DNA from: Acetobacterium tundrae
GTDB taxonomy: Bacteria > Bacillota > Clostridia > Eubacteriales > Eubacteriaceae
NCBI RefSeq assembly: GCF_008086615.1
Contig: NZ_RXYB01000015.1
Span: 1 to 64,000, forward strand
DNA: 64,000 bases
Direction of reading: 5' to 3'
Shown: in pieces, positions 1 to 11,748 of the stretch
Layout: every line of letters begins with the position of its first letter
Position numbering within the stretch: position 1 is the first letter of the stretch
The notes under the pieces: model-generated
The model's database searches: none
Told to the model about the DNA's origin: nothing
What the model saw: only the letters and a program-made list of their open reading frames with translations
Made by a program: the position numbers and the translations under genes

Positions 1-418
1 CTACTTTGTTTAAGAAAACAAGGATGTAGGGTACACCTACCTGACGGCTTAATAAAATATGTTCACGAGTTTGTGGCATGGGACCATCAGCAGCACTAAC
101 AACCAGGATGGCTCCATCCATTTGGGCAGCACCAGTGATCATGTTCTTTACATAATCCGCATGGCCCGGGCAGTCAACATGGGCATAATGGCGATTCGGT
201 GTTTCATATTCAACATGTGCTGTTGAAATGGTGATTCCACGTTCTCTTTCTTCTGGGGCTTTATCGATGTTTTCGAATGCTACCGCTTCCCCTGTTCCAA
301 ATCGTTTGTTTAATACACATGTAATGGCCGCTGTTAATGTTGTCTTGCCATGATCGACATGTCCAATTGTTCCAACATTTACATGTGGCTTATTTCTTTC
401 AAATTTTGCTTTTGCCAT
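1..418 (-). CDS. tuf: Elongation factor Tu, N-terminal part (3' end outside window)
   Basis: EF-Tu delivers aminoacyl-tRNA to the ribosome as a GTPase. The visible 139 residues begin [20 protein letters not shown] and contain the G1 loop GHVDHGKTT, the switch I segment RGITI, the G3 motif DCPGHADY and the G4 start NKV at the window edge, so only the front of the GTPase domain is here. ATG at 416-418 follows an AAGGAGAA ribosome-binding site. It is the last visible gene of the rpoB-to-tuf block, 39 bases after fusA, so co-transcription is likely. The tuf identity is very secure; whether the genome has a second tuf copy cannot be seen. Confidence 0.97.
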   Translation of the reverse strand, partial: MAKAKFERNKPHVNVGTIGHVDHGKTTLTAAITCVLNKRFGTGEAVAFENIDKAPEERERGITISTAHVEYETPNRHYAHVDCPGHADYVKNMITGAAQMDGAILVVSAADGPMPQTREHILLSRQVGVPYILVFLNKV

Positions 419-457
419 TTGTTCTTCTCCTTAAAATTTATTTTAATAATTTCGTTA

Positions 458-2530
458 TTATTTTCGACCTTCAATTATTTCTTCTGAAACACTTTTAGGT
501 ACTGCTTCATAATGCGAGAATTGCATAGTGGAAAGGCCACGGCCTTGCGTTTTACTTCTTAATGCAGTTGCATATCCAAACATTTCTGACAAAGGTACCA
601 TCGCTTTGACAATCTGAGCGCCGCCACGCATTTCCATTCCTTCAATATGGCCTCGTCGAGAACTGATATCCCCGATAACATCGCCCATATATTCTTCTGG
701 AATTACTACTTCCAGAGCGAATATCGGTTCCAGGATTACAGGATCAGCTTTTCTCATACCATTCTTAAATGCCATCGATCCGGCAACTTTAAATGCCATT
801 TCCGATGAATCCACATCATGGTAAGATCCGTCATAAACAATTACTTTTAAATCTAATACCGGATAACCAGCCAATACACCGTTACGCATTGCTTCGACAA
901 TCCCCTGATTAATTGGGTTGATAAATTCTTTTGGAATTGAACCCCCAACTGTTTTGTTTTCGAAAACATATCCTGTCCCTGGTTCAACTGGTTCCATATG
1001 AATTAAACAATGTCCATACTGACCACGTCCACCAGATTGACGGGCAAACTTACCTTCAGCATCAACCGCTTTGGTAATGGATTCTTTATACGCTACCTGA
1101 GGAGCGCCAATATTGGCTTCGACCTTGAATTCTCGAAGCATCCGATCGATAATAACATCCAGGTGAAGTTCGCCCATACCTGAAATAATCGTCTGACCTG
1201 TTTCTTCGTCAGTTCTGATTCGGAATGTTGGATCTTCTTCAGCCAGTTTCGCTAAAGCGGTACTCATTTTTTCCTGACCAGCTTTTGTTTTTGGTTCAAC
1301 AGCAACATGGATTACAGGTTCCGGGAATACCATCGATTCTAGCACAATCGGTGCTGTATCCACACAAAGGGTGTCCCCTGTGGTTGTGTCTTTTAAACCA
1401 ACTGCTGCCGCAATGTCCCCGGTATAAACGGTTGAAATCTCTTCCCGATGATTTGCATGCATTTGCAAAATACGTCCAAGACGTTCTCTTTTGTTTTTGG
1501 AAGAGTTGAAAATATAAGAACCGGAATTAATAGTTCCTGAATAAACTCTAAAAAATGCAAGCTTGCCTACAAATGGATCCGTCATGATTTTGAAAGCCAA
1601 CGCTGAGAATGGTTCTTCATCACTTGCGTGTCGAACTTCTTCTTTCTCAGTTTTAGGATTAATTCCAGTAATTGGAGGAACATCCAATGGTGATGGCATG
1701 AAGTCAACTATTGCATCCAACATTGGTTGAACACCTTTGTTTTTATAGGATGAACCGCATACAACCGGAACTATTTCATTATTCAATGTTGCTAAACGAA
1801 TAGCGGCCTTAATTTGATCAACACCAACTTTTTCGCCTTCAAGGAATTTCTCCAAAATCGCTTCATCGTAATCCGAAATGGATTCGATCATTTTTTCACG
1901 GTATTCAGCAGCTAATTCTGCCATATCTTCTGGAATATCAACAATCTCAATGACTTCGCCTAAATCATCTTTATAAATTTCGGCATTCATTTGAATCAGG
2001 TCGATAATTCCGATAAAATCGCCTTCTTTACCGATAGGTAATTGAATTGGAACAGGATTCGCGCCTAAACGATCCTCCATCATATCCAGTACATTATAAA
2101 AATCTGCTCCGGTGATATCCATCTTATTGACATATGCCATTCTTGGAACATTATATTTATCGGCTTGTCGCCATACTGTTTCTGATTGAGGTTCAACGCC
2201 ACCTTTTGCACAAAATACAGATACAGCACCATCAAGAACTCTTAGTGAACGTTCTACTTCGACGGTAAAATCAACGTGTCCTGGCGTATCAATGATATTG
2301 ATACGATTTTCTTTCCAAAAACATGTTGTTGCTGCTGAGGTAATGGTAATACCTCTTTCCTGTTCCTGTTCCATCCAGTCCATTTGAGCTCCACCATCGT
2401 GGGTTTCTCCAATTTTGTGAATTTTTCCGGAATAGAACAGAATTCTTTCTGTGGTGGTGGTTTTTCCTGCATCAATATGTGCCATAATACCTATATTTCT
2501 TGTTTTTTCTAAACTATAACTTCTTGACAC
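458..2530 (-). CDS. fusA: Elongation factor G
   Basis: Ribosomal translocase GTPase, 690 residues, the usual EF-G length. Residues 14-25 give the G1 loop (AHIDAGKTT), followed by [18 protein letters not shown] and NKMD of the GTPase domain. Domain IV shows the typical SGGRGQYGH segment and the C-terminus carries the EF-G fold V region. The start is GTG at 2528-2530, chosen because the protein must begin [17 protein letters not shown] and because GAGAGGAAAG lies a proper distance upstream. It sits between rpsG (38 bases) and tuf (39 bases), the standard str-operon order. Nothing suggests a specialised paralogue such as a tetracycline-resistance protein. Confidence 0.97.
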   Translation of the reverse strand: MSRSYSLEKTRNIGIMAHIDAGKTTTTERILFYSGKIHKIGETHDGGAQMDWMEQEQERGITITSAATTCFWKENRINIIDTPGHVDFTVEVERSLRVLDGAVSVFCAKGGVEPQSETVWRQADKYNVPRMAYVNKMDITGADFYNVLDMMEDRLGANPVPIQLPIGKEGDFIGIIDLIQMNAEIYKDDLGEVIEIVDIPEDMAELAAEYREKMIESISDYDEAILEKFLEGEKVGVDQIKAAIRLATLNNEIVPVVCGSSYKNKGVQPMLDAIVDFMPSPLDVPPITGINPKTEKEEVRHASDEEPFSALAFKIMTDPFVGKLAFFRVYSGTINSGSYIFNSSKNKRERLGRILQMHANHREEISTVYTGDIAAAVGLKDTTTGDTLCVDTAPIVLESMVFPEPVIHVAVEPKTKAGQEKMSTALAKLAEEDPTFRIRTDEETGQTIISGMGELHLDVIIDRMLREFKVEANIGAPQVAYKESITKAVDAEGKFARQSGGRGQYGHCLIHMEPVEPGTGYVFENKTVGGSIPKEFINPINQGIVEAMRNGVLAGYPVLDLKVIVYDGSYHDVDSSEMAFKVAGSMAFKNGMRKADPVILEPIFALEVVIPEEYMGDVIGDISSRRGHIEGMEMRGGAQIVKAMVPLSEMFGYATALRSKTQGRGLSTMQFSHYEAVPKSVSEEIIEGRK

Positions 2531-2568
2531 AGATGCTTTCCTCTCTTATTTCAAATTTTGAATAAAGA

Positions 2569-3039
2569 CTACCAACGATAATGTGCGAAAGCTTTATTTG
2601 CTTCTGCCATTGCGTGTGTATCATCTTTCTTCTTAACGGCTGCACCACTATTATTTAATGCATCCATGATTTCTCCAGCTAAACGATCTTTCATTGTTTT
2701 TTCTGATCGTTTTCTGGAATAATTAACTAACCAACGAAGACCTAAAGCTTGTTTTCGTTCGGTTCTTATTTCCATTGGAACTTGATATGTTGCACCGCCT
2801 ACTCGGCGAGCTTTAACTTCTAAAACAGGAGTAATATTAGCTAGAGCTTCTTCAAACGCTTCCAGCGCATCTTTTCCGGTTTTTTCATTTACTTGTGTAA
2901 ATGCATCATATACAATTTTTTGGGCAACCCCTTTTTTTCCATCTAACATAATATTGTTGACTAATTTTGTTACAACAATACTTCCATAGATCGGATCGGG
3001 TAAAACTTCTCTTATTGGAACAGGTCCTTTTCTAGGCAC
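2569..3039 (-). CDS. rpsG: 30S ribosomal protein S7
   Basis: S7 binds the 3' domain of 16S rRNA and nucleates assembly of the 30S head. The product is 156 residues beginning (M)[19 protein letters not shown], the normal S7 length and start. The reading frame is open further upstream, but GTG at 3037-3039 is preceded by AAGGAGGGAAGTAAA and matches the family N-terminus, so the longer version is rejected. The C-terminus [14 protein letters not shown] is typical. It lies between rpsL and fusA in the str operon; in other bacteria S7 can repress translation of its own operon, but no such site was identified here. Confidence 0.96.
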   Translation of the reverse strand: MPRKGPVPIREVLPDPIYGSIVVTKLVNNIMLDGKKGVAQKIVYDAFTQVNEKTGKDALEAFEEALANITPVLEVKARRVGGATYQVPMEIRTERKQALGLRWLVNYSRKRSEKTMKDRLAGEIMDALNNSGAAVKKKDDTHAMAEANKAFAHYRW

Positions 3040-3177
3040 TTTACTTCCCTCCTTAACATTATTTTTATGTTCATCGGTACTCGACATCCAACATATTGTT
3101 GTTGTGCGTATTGCGTCTCTAACATATATCTGGTCTCGATCTTTTACGAGCGCTTTAATATGCAGCACTATGCACTA

Positions 3178-3552
3178 CTACTTTTTAGGCTTTTTAGCCC
3201 CATATTTGGATCGAGCTTGTCTACGAGCATCTACACCAGCGGTATCGAGAGCACCACGGATAATTTTGTAACGAACCCCTGGTAAATCCTTAACTCGTCC
3301 GCCTTTGATAAGAACAATACTATGTTCTTGCAAATTATGGCCGATTCCTGGGATATACGCGGTAACTTCCATTCCGTTTACGAGACGAACTCTGGCAATT
3401 TTTCTTAATGCAGAGTTTGGTTTCTTTGGTGTGGATGTTCTAACTGCTGTACATACACCTCTTTTTTGAGGGTTTGCTTTCAACGCTGGAGTTTTTGTTT
3501 TAACTTCCTGACGTTTTCTTCCTTTTTTCACAAGCTGATTAATGGTAGGCAT
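3178..3552 (-). CDS. rpsL: 30S ribosomal protein S12
   Basis: S12 lines the decoding centre. The product is 124 residues starting [15 protein letters not shown], with the conserved [11 protein letters not shown] and [14 protein letters not shown] segments in which streptomycin-resistance changes normally map. The lysine of TPKKPNS (K42 in E. coli numbering) and the lysine of the [11 protein letters not shown] loop are wild type, so no resistance allele is apparent. ATG at 3550-3552 follows AAGGAGGTGCAGGACTAA, an excellent ribosome-binding site. It is the first classical str-operon gene after the L7Ae-like gene. Confidence 0.97.
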   Translation of the reverse strand: MPTINQLVKKGRKRQEVKTKTPALKANPQKRGVCTAVRTSTPKKPNSALRKIARVRLVNGMEVTAYIPGIGHNLQEHSIVLIKGGRVKDLPGVRYKIIRGALDTAGVDARRQARSKYGAKKPKK

Positions 3553-3623
3553 TTAGTCCTGCACCTCCTTTTATAAAATAATATATCAATAACCCGCTAA
3601 GGTCATTAATGACTTCATGTAAG

Positions 3624-3659
3624 GATTGGAAGTATCTCAGTAGAGACACTTCCAATCCC
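3624..3659 (-). other. Strong intercistronic stem-loop between L7Ae-like gene and rpsL
   Basis: A 16-base stem with a 4-base loop: GGATTGGAAGTATCTC pairs with GAGACACTTCCAATCC, with one non-Watson-Crick position that is a wobble in one strand. On the minus strand (the transcribed strand) it starts three bases after the L7Ae-like stop codon and is not followed by a U run, so it does not look like a plain intrinsic terminator. A 12-base perfect palindrome (GTCATTAATGAC) follows towards rpsL. Possible roles are mRNA processing or stabilisation, or partial attenuation. Confidence 0.6.
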
Positions 3660-3661
3660 TT

Positions 3662-3901
3662 TTATTTAATTATTGCAATGACGGCTGCCCCACGGTCAAT
3701 ACCACCGGCTTTTCCAAGTCCTACCTTGGTGTCAACCCGCTCTATCGGTACATTATGATCGTTACAACAATCGACAATGCTTTTTTTGATACTTTCGTCT
3801 GTATCTTCTGCTAAAACAACTTTGAGTGCTTTTTCTTCTTTCACAGCCTTAAGGGTTTGTTTCATTCCAATTACTTTTGAAACATCAACAAATTGATTCA
3901 T
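3662..3901 (-). CDS. L7Ae/YbxF-family ribosomal protein
   Basis: A 79-residue member of the L7Ae/L30e/S12e/Gadd45 superfamily, which in Firmicutes (YbxF, rplGB) binds kink-turn RNA. The sequence shows the family pattern: ALKVVLAEDTDESIKK, CCNDHNVPIERV and KAGGIDRGAAVIAII. ATG at 3899-3901 follows AAGGAGAAGAAACGGT. Its position between rpoC and rpsL is the standard Firmicutes location and supports the call. The exact RNA target is not known from sequence. It is shorter than archaeal L7Ae but of normal length for the bacterial group. Confidence 0.88.
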   Translation of the reverse strand: MNQFVDVSKVIGMKQTLKAVKEEKALKVVLAEDTDESIKKSIVDCCNDHNVPIERVDTKVGLGKAGGIDRGAAVIAIIK

Positions 3902-3982
3902 ACCGTTTCTTCTCCTTGCTGTTTATGTATCTCTTTAAACACGCCTATTAATTGTATATGTTTGAGCTCAAAATGTCAAGAA

Positions 3983-6900
3983 TTATTCTTTTGTAAGAAA
4001 ATCCAAATCAAAGATATCCAAATCCGTGATAATTGCTTCATCTGTTTCTTCTTGCGTTTCTTCTACGTGAGCATCCAGAATCTCATCATCAAAAACAATA
4101 TCCAACATTTCGTCGCTTTCATCTGGTGCGATAAAGACTTCATCAGTCTCTTCTTCTTCACGTTCATAGATCAACTCGATATCAGCATATCTTTTGACGC
4201 CGGTACCGGCTGGTATCAGTTGTCCAAGGATAACATTTTCTTTTAATCCAACAAGCGGATCAACTTTGCCCTTTATGGCTGCGTCCGTAAGAACACGGGT
4301 AGTTTCCTGGAATGATGCGGCCGACAAGAATGAATCTGTCGCTAATGAAGCTTTTGTTATCCCCAATAACTCACGGGTTGCTGTTGCCACTTCTAAATTT
4401 TCTTCCGTTGCTATTTTGTTTTCTTCTTCAAAGTTAAAAATATCAACCATACTTCCAGAAAGAAGTTTTGTATCACCAGGATTTTCAATTTTAACTTTTC
4501 TTAACATCTGGCGAACAATCAATTCAACATGTTTATCGCCAATGTGAACCCCTTGCATACGGTAAACTTTTTGTACTTCCTGGAGTAGATATTGCTGAAC
4601 ATGATCAATCCCCTGTATTCTGAGAATATCACTTGGATTTATGGAACCTTCAGTGATTTCATCCCCGGCTTCTACACTATCCCCGGTATGGACACGTAGC
4701 CGTGAACCATAAGGGATAAGATATACTTTCATTTCGCCGTCAGCTGCTGTGATAACCGCTTCAGTCTTCTTTTGGGTATCCTGAATTTCTACGCGACCAT
4801 CAATTTCCGAAATAATGGCTTGCCCTTTTGGTTTTCGTGCTTCAAAAAGTTCTTCAATACGTGGAAGACCCTGGGTGATATCTTCAGCTGATGCAACACC
4901 CCCGGTATGGAATGTACGCATGGTTAACTGAGTACCCGGCTCTCCAATTGATTGAGCTGCGATAATTCCCACGGCTTCACCAATTTCAACGGGTCTCCAA
5001 GTGGTTAAGTCAACACCATAACATTTTTTGCATACGCCATGCTTTGATTGACAATTGAAAACTGCCCGAATTAGAACTTTTTCAATTCCCGACTTAATGA
5101 TTGCTTCGGTCATTTCACTGGTAATGATTTCATTGGCTGGGGTAAGAATCTCACCAGTTTCAGGATGGACGACATCTTCAAAAGCATATCGGCCAACGAG
5201 TCTTTCTTCCAATGTTTCAATAATCTCACCATGATCATTAATTGTAGAAACTTCATATCCACGAGTTGTTCCGCAATCTTCTTCACGGACAATTACATCC
5301 TGACTGACATCAACAAGACGTCGGGTCAAATAGCCTGAATCGGCTGTACGAAGGGCTGTATCTGCAAGTCCTTTTCGCGCACCATGGGTGGACGAGAAGA
5401 ATTCAAGAACATTTAGACCTTCACGGAAGTTTGAACGAATTGGTAATTCAATGATTCGACCAGTTGGATTGGCCATCAGACCACGCATACCCGCTAACTG
5501 ACGAATCTGATTCTTACTACCTCGGGCACCGGAATCGGCCATCATATTGATTGGATTCCAGGCATCCAGATTATTTAAAAGTGCCTCTGTAACCTCATCA
5601 GTGGCGCTATTCCAAATTTCAATAACATTGTTATAACGCTCTTCATCGCTGATAAAACCTTGACGATATAATGTCAGATTTTCATCAATTTTATCATCGG
5701 CTCGCGATAAAATTTCTTCTTTATCCTCTGGAACCACCATGTCACTAACGCCGACTGTAATGGCACCTTTTGTTGAAAATTTAAAGCCGATGCCTTTTAT
5801 TTCATCCAGAACCTCAGATGTTACAGTTGGTCCGAATTTCTTATAGCAACGATCAACAATTTCTGTTAGGACTTTTTTATTCACTTGTCGATCAATTTCC
5901 AAAGCGAATTTTTCCTCTAAAGTATCCCGTTTCACAAAGCCTAATTCCTGTGGAATAATGGTATTGAAAATGAATCGTCCCACGGTCCCATCTACTAATC
6001 GGGTAATTTGTTCGCCATCAATTTCTTTGGTACTGCGGACTTTAACTTGGGCATGCAACTCAACCTCATGATTGAAGTAAGCCATTTCCATCTCTTCCAA
6101 ATCTCTGAACACGCTTCCGGTGCCTTTAACATTTTCCTTATATATAGTCATGTAGTAGGTACCAAGAATCATATCCTGAGTAGGCGATACAACCGGTGTT
6201 CCGTCTTGTGGCTTAAGAATGTTATTTGAAGCCAGCATTAGAAAACGTGCTTCTGCTTGTGCTTCAACTGATAACGGTACATGGACAGCCATTTGATCAC
6301 CATCAAAGTCGGCATTGTAGGCGGTACAAACCAGAGGATGAAGTTTCATCGCTCTTCCCTCTACTAAAACCGGTTCGAAGGCTTGAATACCCAATCGATG
6401 AAGGGTCGGAGCTCGATTTAATAAAACCGGATGCTCTTGAATAACATCTTCCAAGACATCCCAAACTGCTGGGTCGAGCTTTTCAACCATTTTTTTGGCA
6501 CTTTTTATATTTTGGGATAGATTACGTCCAACCAGTTCCTTCATAACAAACGGTTTAAAAAGTTCAATCGCCATTTCTTTAGGAAGTCCGCATTGGTACA
6601 TTTTCAAGTTTGGTCCAACAACAATTACGGAACGCCCGGAATAATCAACCCGTTTTCCCAAAAGATTTTGACGGAAACGTCCTTGTTTTCCTTTTAGCAT
6701 ATCACTTAAAGATTTAAATGGACGGTTTCCCGGACCTGTTACAGCGCGACCGCGACGACCATTATCGATGAGCGCATCTACTGCTTCTTGAAGCATGCGT
6801 TTTTCATTTTGAACGATAATATCCGGTGCATCCAATTCTAATAGTTTCAAAAGACGATTATTACGATTAATCACGCGTCGATACAAGTCATTTAAATCCG

Positions 6901-7657
6901 ATGTTGCAAAACGTCCGCCATCAAGTTGTACCATTGGTCGCAATTCTGGTGGGATAACCGGAATTGCTTCTAAAATCATCCATTCCGGACGATTGTTTGA
7001 ATTTCGAAAAGCTTCGACAGCTTCTAAACGCCTGGCAATCCTTATTTTTTTCTGTCCGGAGCTTCCTTTGAGTTCTTCCTTGAGCACCGCCGATTCTTGA
7101 TCGAGGTCAACCAATTTCAATAATTCCTGAATGGCTTCCGCACCAATATTAGCAGTAAATTTGTTTCCAAATTGTTTTTTTGCTTCTTTGTACTCTGATT
7201 CTGTGAGGATTTGTTTGTATTCAAAATTACTTTCCCCAGGATCGGTAACAACATAGGCTGCAAAATAAATGATTTTTTCTAAGTTTCTTGGTGACATTTC
7301 TAGAATCAGACCCATTCGACTGGGGATTCCTTTGAAATACCAAATATGTGAAACTGGCGAAGCTAATTCAATATGCCCCATTCGTTCACGTCTTACTTTT
7401 GATTTTGTTACCTCAACACCACAGTTTTCGCAGACAATGCCCTTATGGCGAATACGTTTATATTTCCCACAATTACATTCCCAGTCTTTCTGAGGTCCGA
7501 AGATTTTCTCGCAAAACAACCCCTCTTTTTCTGGTTTCAGGGTTCTATAATTAATAGTCTCCGGTTTTTTTACTTCCCCTCGTGACCACTCTCTGATTTT
7601 TTCAGGTGATGCCAATCCGATTTGTATGGATTTTAAAGTGAATTCCTCATTCAACAA
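3983..7657 (-). CDS. rpoC: RNA polymerase beta' subunit
   Basis: Catalytic subunit of RNA polymerase, 1224 residues. The N-terminal zinc site is C61, C63, C76, C79; the active-site loop [12 protein letters not shown] lies near residue 455; the trigger-loop region [10 protein letters not shown] and the second zinc cluster (CGTTRG with [12 protein letters not shown]) follow. The start is TTG at 7655-7657, preceded by AAGGGAGCG at about nine bases; no better start fits the conserved N-terminus [23 protein letters not shown]. It lies 36 bases downstream of rpoB. The C-terminus carries an unusually acidic tail of roughly 65 residues ([11 protein letters not shown] to the end), beyond the usual conserved end of the family. 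Confidence 0.98.
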   Translation of the reverse strand: MLNEEFTLKSIQIGLASPEKIREWSRGEVKKPETINYRTLKPEKEGLFCEKIFGPQKDWECNCGKYKRIRHKGIVCENCGVEVTKSKVRRERMGHIELASPVSHIWYFKGIPSRMGLILEMSPRNLEKIIYFAAYVVTDPGESNFEYKQILTESEYKEAKKQFGNKFTANIGAEAIQELLKLVDLDQESAVLKEELKGSSGQKKIRIARRLEAVEAFRNSNNRPEWMILEAIPVIPPELRPMVQLDGGRFATSDLNDLYRRVINRNNRLLKLLELDAPDIIVQNEKRMLQEAVDALIDNGRRGRAVTGPGNRPFKSLSDMLKGKQGRFRQNLLGKRVDYSGRSVIVVGPNLKMYQCGLPKEMAIELFKPFVMKELVGRNLSQNIKSAKKMVEKLDPAVWDVLEDVIQEHPVLLNRAPTLHRLGIQAFEPVLVEGRAMKLHPLVCTAYNADFDGDQMAVHVPLSVEAQAEARFLMLASNNILKPQDGTPVVSPTQDMILGTYYMTIYKENVKGTGSVFRDLEEMEMAYFNHEVELHAQVKVRSTKEIDGEQITRLVDGTVGRFIFNTIIPQELGFVKRDTLEEKFALEIDRQVNKKVLTEIVDRCYKKFGPTVTSEVLDEIKGIGFKFSTKGAITVGVSDMVVPEDKEEILSRADDKIDENLTLYRQGFISDEERYNNVIEIWNSATDEVTEALLNNLDAWNPINMMADSGARGSKNQIRQLAGMRGLMANPTGRIIELPIRSNFREGLNVLEFFSSTHGARKGLADTALRTADSGYLTRRLVDVSQDVIVREEDCGTTRGYEVSTINDHGEIIETLEERLVGRYAFEDVVHPETGEILTPANEIITSEMTEAIIKSGIEKVLIRAVFNCQSKHGVCKKCYGVDLTTWRPVEIGEAVGIIAAQSIGEPGTQLTMRTFHTGGVASAEDITQGLPRIEELFEARKPKGQAIISEIDGRVEIQDTQKKTEAVITAADGEMKVYLIPYGSRLRVHTGDSVEAGDEITEGSINPSDILRIQGIDHVQQYLLQEVQKVYRMQGVHIGDKHVELIVRQMLRKVKIENPGDTKLLSGSMVDIFNFEEENKIATEENLEVATATRELLGITKASLATDSFLSAASFQETTRVLTDAAIKGKVDPLVGLKENVILGQLIPAGTGVKRYADIELIYEREEEETDEVFIAPDESDEMLDIVFDDEILDAHVEETQEETDEAIITDLDIFDLDFLTKE

Positions 7658-7693
7658 ATGGCTTCGCTCCCTTCTTTTATAAATTTATTCAAC

Positions 7694-10600
7694 TTAAAAT
7701 AAGTCGTCATCAGTATCATCAATGCTTTTAATTTGGAAGGAATCTTCCAATCGTACATCATCGCCCGCTTCTGAAATTTCCGCGCTGCCAATTTCAATCG
7801 CCAATTCTTCCAATGGATCACGTTCATCCATTTCATCATCAAGCTGTTTAAGCACTTCTTGATCATTGAGGATGTTAACATCCAATGCTAAACTTTGTAA
7901 TTCTTTTATCAATACTTTAAATGACTCTGGGATTCCTGGTCGGGGAATGTTTTCACCTTTTACAATGGCTTCATAAGCTTTAACCCGTCCCACTACATCA
8001 TCCGATTTTATCGTCATAATTTCCTGTAGGGTATGAGCTGCTCCATAAGCTTCCAGTGCCCAAACTTCCATTTCTCCAAAACGCTGTCCACCAAATTGGG
8101 CTTTACCACCCAAAGGCTGTTGCGTAACCAGAGAATACGGTCCGGTTGATCGGGCATGCATTTTATCATCAACCAGATGATGCAGCTTAAGCATATACAT
8201 ATAGCCAACAGTTACCGGATTATCAAAAGGTTCTCCGCTACGTCCATCATAAAGCTGGATCTTGCCATCTTGCGGCAAACCGGCCTGATCGAGCAACTCC
8301 ATGATATCATCTTCGTTAGCAGGGTCAAAAACCGGGGTGGCAATATGCCAGCCGATGGTTCTCATAGCGAGTCCCAAATGGACTTCCAGAACCTGTCCGA
8401 TATTCATACGAGACGGAACCCCCAGCGGATTAAGACAAATCTCCAATGGTGTTCCATCAGGCATAAACGGCATATCTTCTTCAGGAAGGATTCGGGAAAT
8501 AACCCCTTTATTTCCATGACGACCAGCCATTTTATCGCCGACTGATATTCTTCGTTTTACCGCAATAAGAACTCGTACCAAGGTATTGACACCCGGTTTA
8601 AGATCTTCATCCTTATTTTCGCGAGAAAATACTTTTACATCCAAAACAATTCCTGATTCTCCATGAGGAACTTTTAAGGAAGTATCCCGTATTTCACGAG
8701 CTTTTTCTCCAAATATTGCTCTTAAAAGTTTTTCTTCAGCAGAAAGATCAGTTTCCCCTTTAGGGGTAACCTTTCCAACCAGAATATCTTCAGATTTAAC
8801 CTCTGCACCAACAAAAATAATGCCGCGTTCATCCAGGTTCTTTAAAGCATCTTCACTGACATTGGGAATATCTCGTGTGATTTCCTCTGGTCCAAGCTTG
8901 GTTTCCCGTGCTTCTGCTTCAAATTCTTCAACATGTATCGATGTAAACACATCTTCCTTGAGAAGTTTTTCATTGATCAGCATCGCATCTTCATAATTAT
9001 AACCTTCCCAGGTCATAAATCCGATGAGGATGTTTCGACCAAGTGCCAGTTCGCCCATTTCAGTTGAAGGACCATCAGCGATGATTTCTCCTGCTTCAAT
9101 GCGTTGCCCCTTGTCTACCAAAGGCTTATGATTCATACAGGTTCCTTGATTAGAACGTTTGAATTTCAAAAGGGTATATTTGTCTAATTCTCCCTCATCG
9201 GTACGAATATGAATGGCTGAAGCTTCAACCCGTTCAACAATTCCGGCATTTTTAGCAATCACACAGACGCCTGAATCATGAGCCGCCTTGCATTCCATTC
9301 CCGTTCCGATAATCGGAGCTTTGGGAATCAGCAGCGGAACTGCCTGACGTTGCATGTTCGCTCCCATCAGGGCTCGGTTAGCATCATCATTTTCAAGGAA
9401 AGGTATAAGGGATGTCGCTACCGAAACAACCTGTTTTGGTGAAATATCCATATAATCGACCCGATCCGGTGGAATCAGTACAAAATCACGCATGCTTCCG
9501 GCACGACCGGTAACCTGTTTACGTTCAAAACGGTTGTTTTTATCTAACGGTTCATTCGCCTGGGCAATGGTATAGCGCCCCTCTTCATCAGCCGCCAAAT
9601 AATGAATCTCATCTGTTACAACCCCGTCATATACTTTACGATAAGGCGCTTCAATGAAACCATATTCATTCACTCGGGCATAGGTACTGAGGGAACCAAT
9701 CAATCCAATGTTAGGACCTTCAGGCGTTTCAATCGGACACATACGGCCATAATGGCTATGATGAACATCACGCACTTCAAATCCCGCCCGTTCACGGCTA
9801 AGACCACCTGGTCCCAATGCTGACAAACGTCGTTTATGCGTTAATTCTGCCAATGGATTCGTCTGATCCATAAATTGCGAAAGCTGTGAACTTCCGAAAA
9901 ATTCTTTTAATGCCGCATTGACCGGACGCGTATTAATTAACCCTTGCGGGGTCAGAATTTCATCATCCTGGACCGACATTCTTTCACGTACAACGCGTTC
10001 CATTCGGGATAATCCGATTCTGAATTGGTTTTGAAGAAGCTCCCCAACTGATCGCAGACGACGGTTTCCCAAATGGTCAATATCATCAATAGCTCCGATA
10101 TCATAATCGAGTCCAATGATATAACTAATTGACGCATGAAGATCTGAAATCAGCACATGTTTTGGAACTAGCTCGTCCATGCGTTTTTTGATGGATTTCT
10201 TTTTTTCCTCATCAGTCATATCGGATTCTAAAATTTCTTTAAGTACTTCATAACAAACATGTTCTTTGATCTCAAGATCACTGATATCAAAAGGAATATC
10301 TTGGACATTAATATCGACAAAACCATTCCCGATAACTCGAACATTTTTATCATCGACTCGGACATCAACCACATTGATACCGGCATTTTGAATCTGTATC
10401 GCCACCTCAATGGAAATGATATCGCCTTCTTCAATGTAAACTTCTCCTGTTTCAGGATCAATAATTGTATTGGCTGCCCGTTGACCGGCAATTCGAGTTG
10501 CAAGTGCCAATTTTTTATTATATTTATGTCGGCCGACTTTAGCTAAGTCATATCGTCGATCATCAAAAAACATCGAATTAATCAGGGATTGAGCACTTTC

Positions 10601-11356
10601 TACTGTTGGTGGTTCACCTGGTCTCAGTCTTTTATAAATTTCAATGAGTCCATCCCGGGTTGATTTCATATTATTATTTTCATCTTTTTTTATGGTTTCA
10701 ATTAATCGATAATCATCCCCATAGAAATCAAGAATTTCTTGATTTGTTCCTAATCCTAAGGCCCGGATAAGGGCTGTGATTGGCAGCTTACGGGTACGGT
10801 CAATTTTAACATACATAATATCGTTAGAATCTGTTTCATACTCCAGCCACGCACCACGGTTTGGAATAACTTGCGCCGAAAATAATTTCTTTCCAAGTTT
10901 ATCACGACTTAAAGAATAGTATGCCCCTGGTGATCTCACCAGCTGGCTGACAATAACACGTTCTGCTCCATTAACGATGAAGGTTCCTGTCTCTGTCATT
11001 TTATGCAAATCGGCCATATAAACCTTTTGCTCTTTAACTTCATTTTTTTCCTTATTAATTAAACGGACTGTTACTTTTAAAGGAATAAAGTAGGTTTGAT
11101 CCCTCTCTTTACATTCCTCTACCGAATACTTTGGTTTACCCTCAATGGAATAATCCACGAATTCCAGAACTAAATTTCCGGTGTAGTCTTCGATTTTATC
11201 AATATCATCAAAAACCTCTTTTAATCCTTTTTGAATGAACCATCGGTATGATTCTTTCTGAACCTCGATCAGGTTCGGCATTTCAATAACTTCTTTGATT
11301 TTAGAAAAGCTTTGGCGTATTCTTAAGCCAGTTTTTTCAGGATGCAACATTACCAT
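7694..11356 (-). CDS. rpoB: RNA polymerase beta subunit
   Basis: 1220-residue beta subunit. The rifampicin region reads [33 protein letters not shown] with wild-type residues at the common resistance positions. The C-terminal [19 protein letters not shown] and [28 protein letters not shown] motifs are intact. Two ATG codons lie two codons apart (11354-11356 and 11348-11350); AGGGGTGA sits six bases before the first, which I chose. It is the first gene of the block and has its own promoter. Unusually, rplKAJL genes are not directly upstream: an ABC importer is. The C-terminus is acidic, as in rpoC. Confidence 0.98.
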   Translation of the reverse strand: MVMLHPEKTGLRIRQSFSKIKEVIEMPNLIEVQKESYRWFIQKGLKEVFDDIDKIEDYTGNLVLEFVDYSIEGKPKYSVEECKERDQTYFIPLKVTVRLINKEKNEVKEQKVYMADLHKMTETGTFIVNGAERVIVSQLVRSPGAYYSLSRDKLGKKLFSAQVIPNRGAWLEYETDSNDIMYVKIDRTRKLPITALIRALGLGTNQEILDFYGDDYRLIETIKKDENNNMKSTRDGLIEIYKRLRPGEPPTVESAQSLINSMFFDDRRYDLAKVGRHKYNKKLALATRIAGQRAANTIIDPETGEVYIEEGDIISIEVAIQIQNAGINVVDVRVDDKNVRVIGNGFVDINVQDIPFDISDLEIKEHVCYEVLKEILESDMTDEEKKKSIKKRMDELVPKHVLISDLHASISYIIGLDYDIGAIDDIDHLGNRRLRSVGELLQNQFRIGLSRMERVVRERMSVQDDEILTPQGLINTRPVNAALKEFFGSSQLSQFMDQTNPLAELTHKRRLSALGPGGLSRERAGFEVRDVHHSHYGRMCPIETPEGPNIGLIGSLSTYARVNEYGFIEAPYRKVYDGVVTDEIHYLAADEEGRYTIAQANEPLDKNNRFERKQVTGRAGSMRDFVLIPPDRVDYMDISPKQVVSVATSLIPFLENDDANRALMGANMQRQAVPLLIPKAPIIGTGMECKAAHDSGVCVIAKNAGIVERVEASAIHIRTDEGELDKYTLLKFKRSNQGTCMNHKPLVDKGQRIEAGEIIADGPSTEMGELALGRNILIGFMTWEGYNYEDAMLINEKLLKEDVFTSIHVEEFEAEARETKLGPEEITRDIPNVSEDALKNLDERGIIFVGAEVKSEDILVGKVTPKGETDLSAEEKLLRAIFGEKAREIRDTSLKVPHGESGIVLDVKVFSRENKDEDLKPGVNTLVRVLIAVKRRISVGDKMAGRHGNKGVISRILPEEDMPFMPDGTPLEICLNPLGVPSRMNIGQVLEVHLGLAMRTIGWHIATPVFDPANEDDIMELLDQAGLPQDGKIQLYDGRSGEPFDNPVTVGYMYMLKLHHLVDDKMHARSTGPYSLVTQQPLGGKAQFGGQRFGEMEVWALEAYGAAHTLQEIMTIKSDDVVGRVKAYEAIVKGENIPRPGIPESFKVLIKELQSLALDVNILNDQEVLKQLDDEMDERDPLEELAIEIGSAEISEAGDDVRLEDSFQIKSIDDTDDDLF

Positions 11357-11626
11357 CCAATATCACCCCTCGCACAATACTCAGCAACGGATCACCCAGT
11401 AAGAGACCGCTGTCTCTCCTTTTGGCATCCCTAATTTGCCTGTTGTTTTTCATCTCTCCTTGTGTTATGATTAGCAAGTAATCAATTTCATATGCATTAG
11501 ATTCAGCCTTACTTCCCCTTTGATCAGTTTGTAATTGCGGAATCACTGCTAGGCTATTGTTTCATTGGAAATCAATGACAAGGACGCCTGATAATCTTAT
11601 TTTTAAAGATACCAATGCAATTTAAT

Positions 11627-11655
11627 ATGCTATCATAAGATTATCTGTTTGTCAA
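11627..11655 (-). promoter_or_regulatory. Sigma-A promoter and leader of the rpoB-tuf block
   Basis: TTGACA at 11650-11655, 17-base spacer, TAGCAT at 11627-11632. Transcription would start near 11620, leaving a leader of about 260 bases before rpoB. An 11-base perfect inverted repeat (GATAATCTTAT at 11590-11600 and ATAAGATTATC at 11635-11645) encloses the -10 box. The remaining leader (11357-11589) contains a small GAGAC/GTCTC hairpin and a short open frame without convincing coding support; no gene was recognised there. Confidence 0.75.
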
Positions 11656-11684
11656 TTTTTTTGAGCGCCTTTTTTTAAATAATT

Positions 11685-11713
11685 AAGCCTTCCCATTCAT
11701 TTTGGGAAGGCTT
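11685..11713 (-). terminator. Intrinsic terminator after the amino-acid ABC operon
   Basis: Perfect 11-base stem, AAGCCTTCCCA with TGGGAAGGCTT, seven-base loop. It lies 36 bases past the stop codon of the ABC ATPase gene on the minus strand and just upstream of the rpoB promoter, so it separates the two units. It is T-rich on both sides. Confidence 0.75.
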
Positions 11714-11748
11714 TGTTTTTATATAAACCAAAATAGCAAACACAATTA

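Noticed and set aside
3624-3659. Kink-turn binding site for the L7Ae-like protein (autoregulation)
   Set aside because: The stem is continuous without the internal loop and tandem G-A pairs a kink-turn needs.
11337-11546. 69-codon frame overlapping the start of rpoB
   Set aside because: Lies in the rpoB leader, has no recognisable product and only a poorly placed AAGGAG; regarded as chance.
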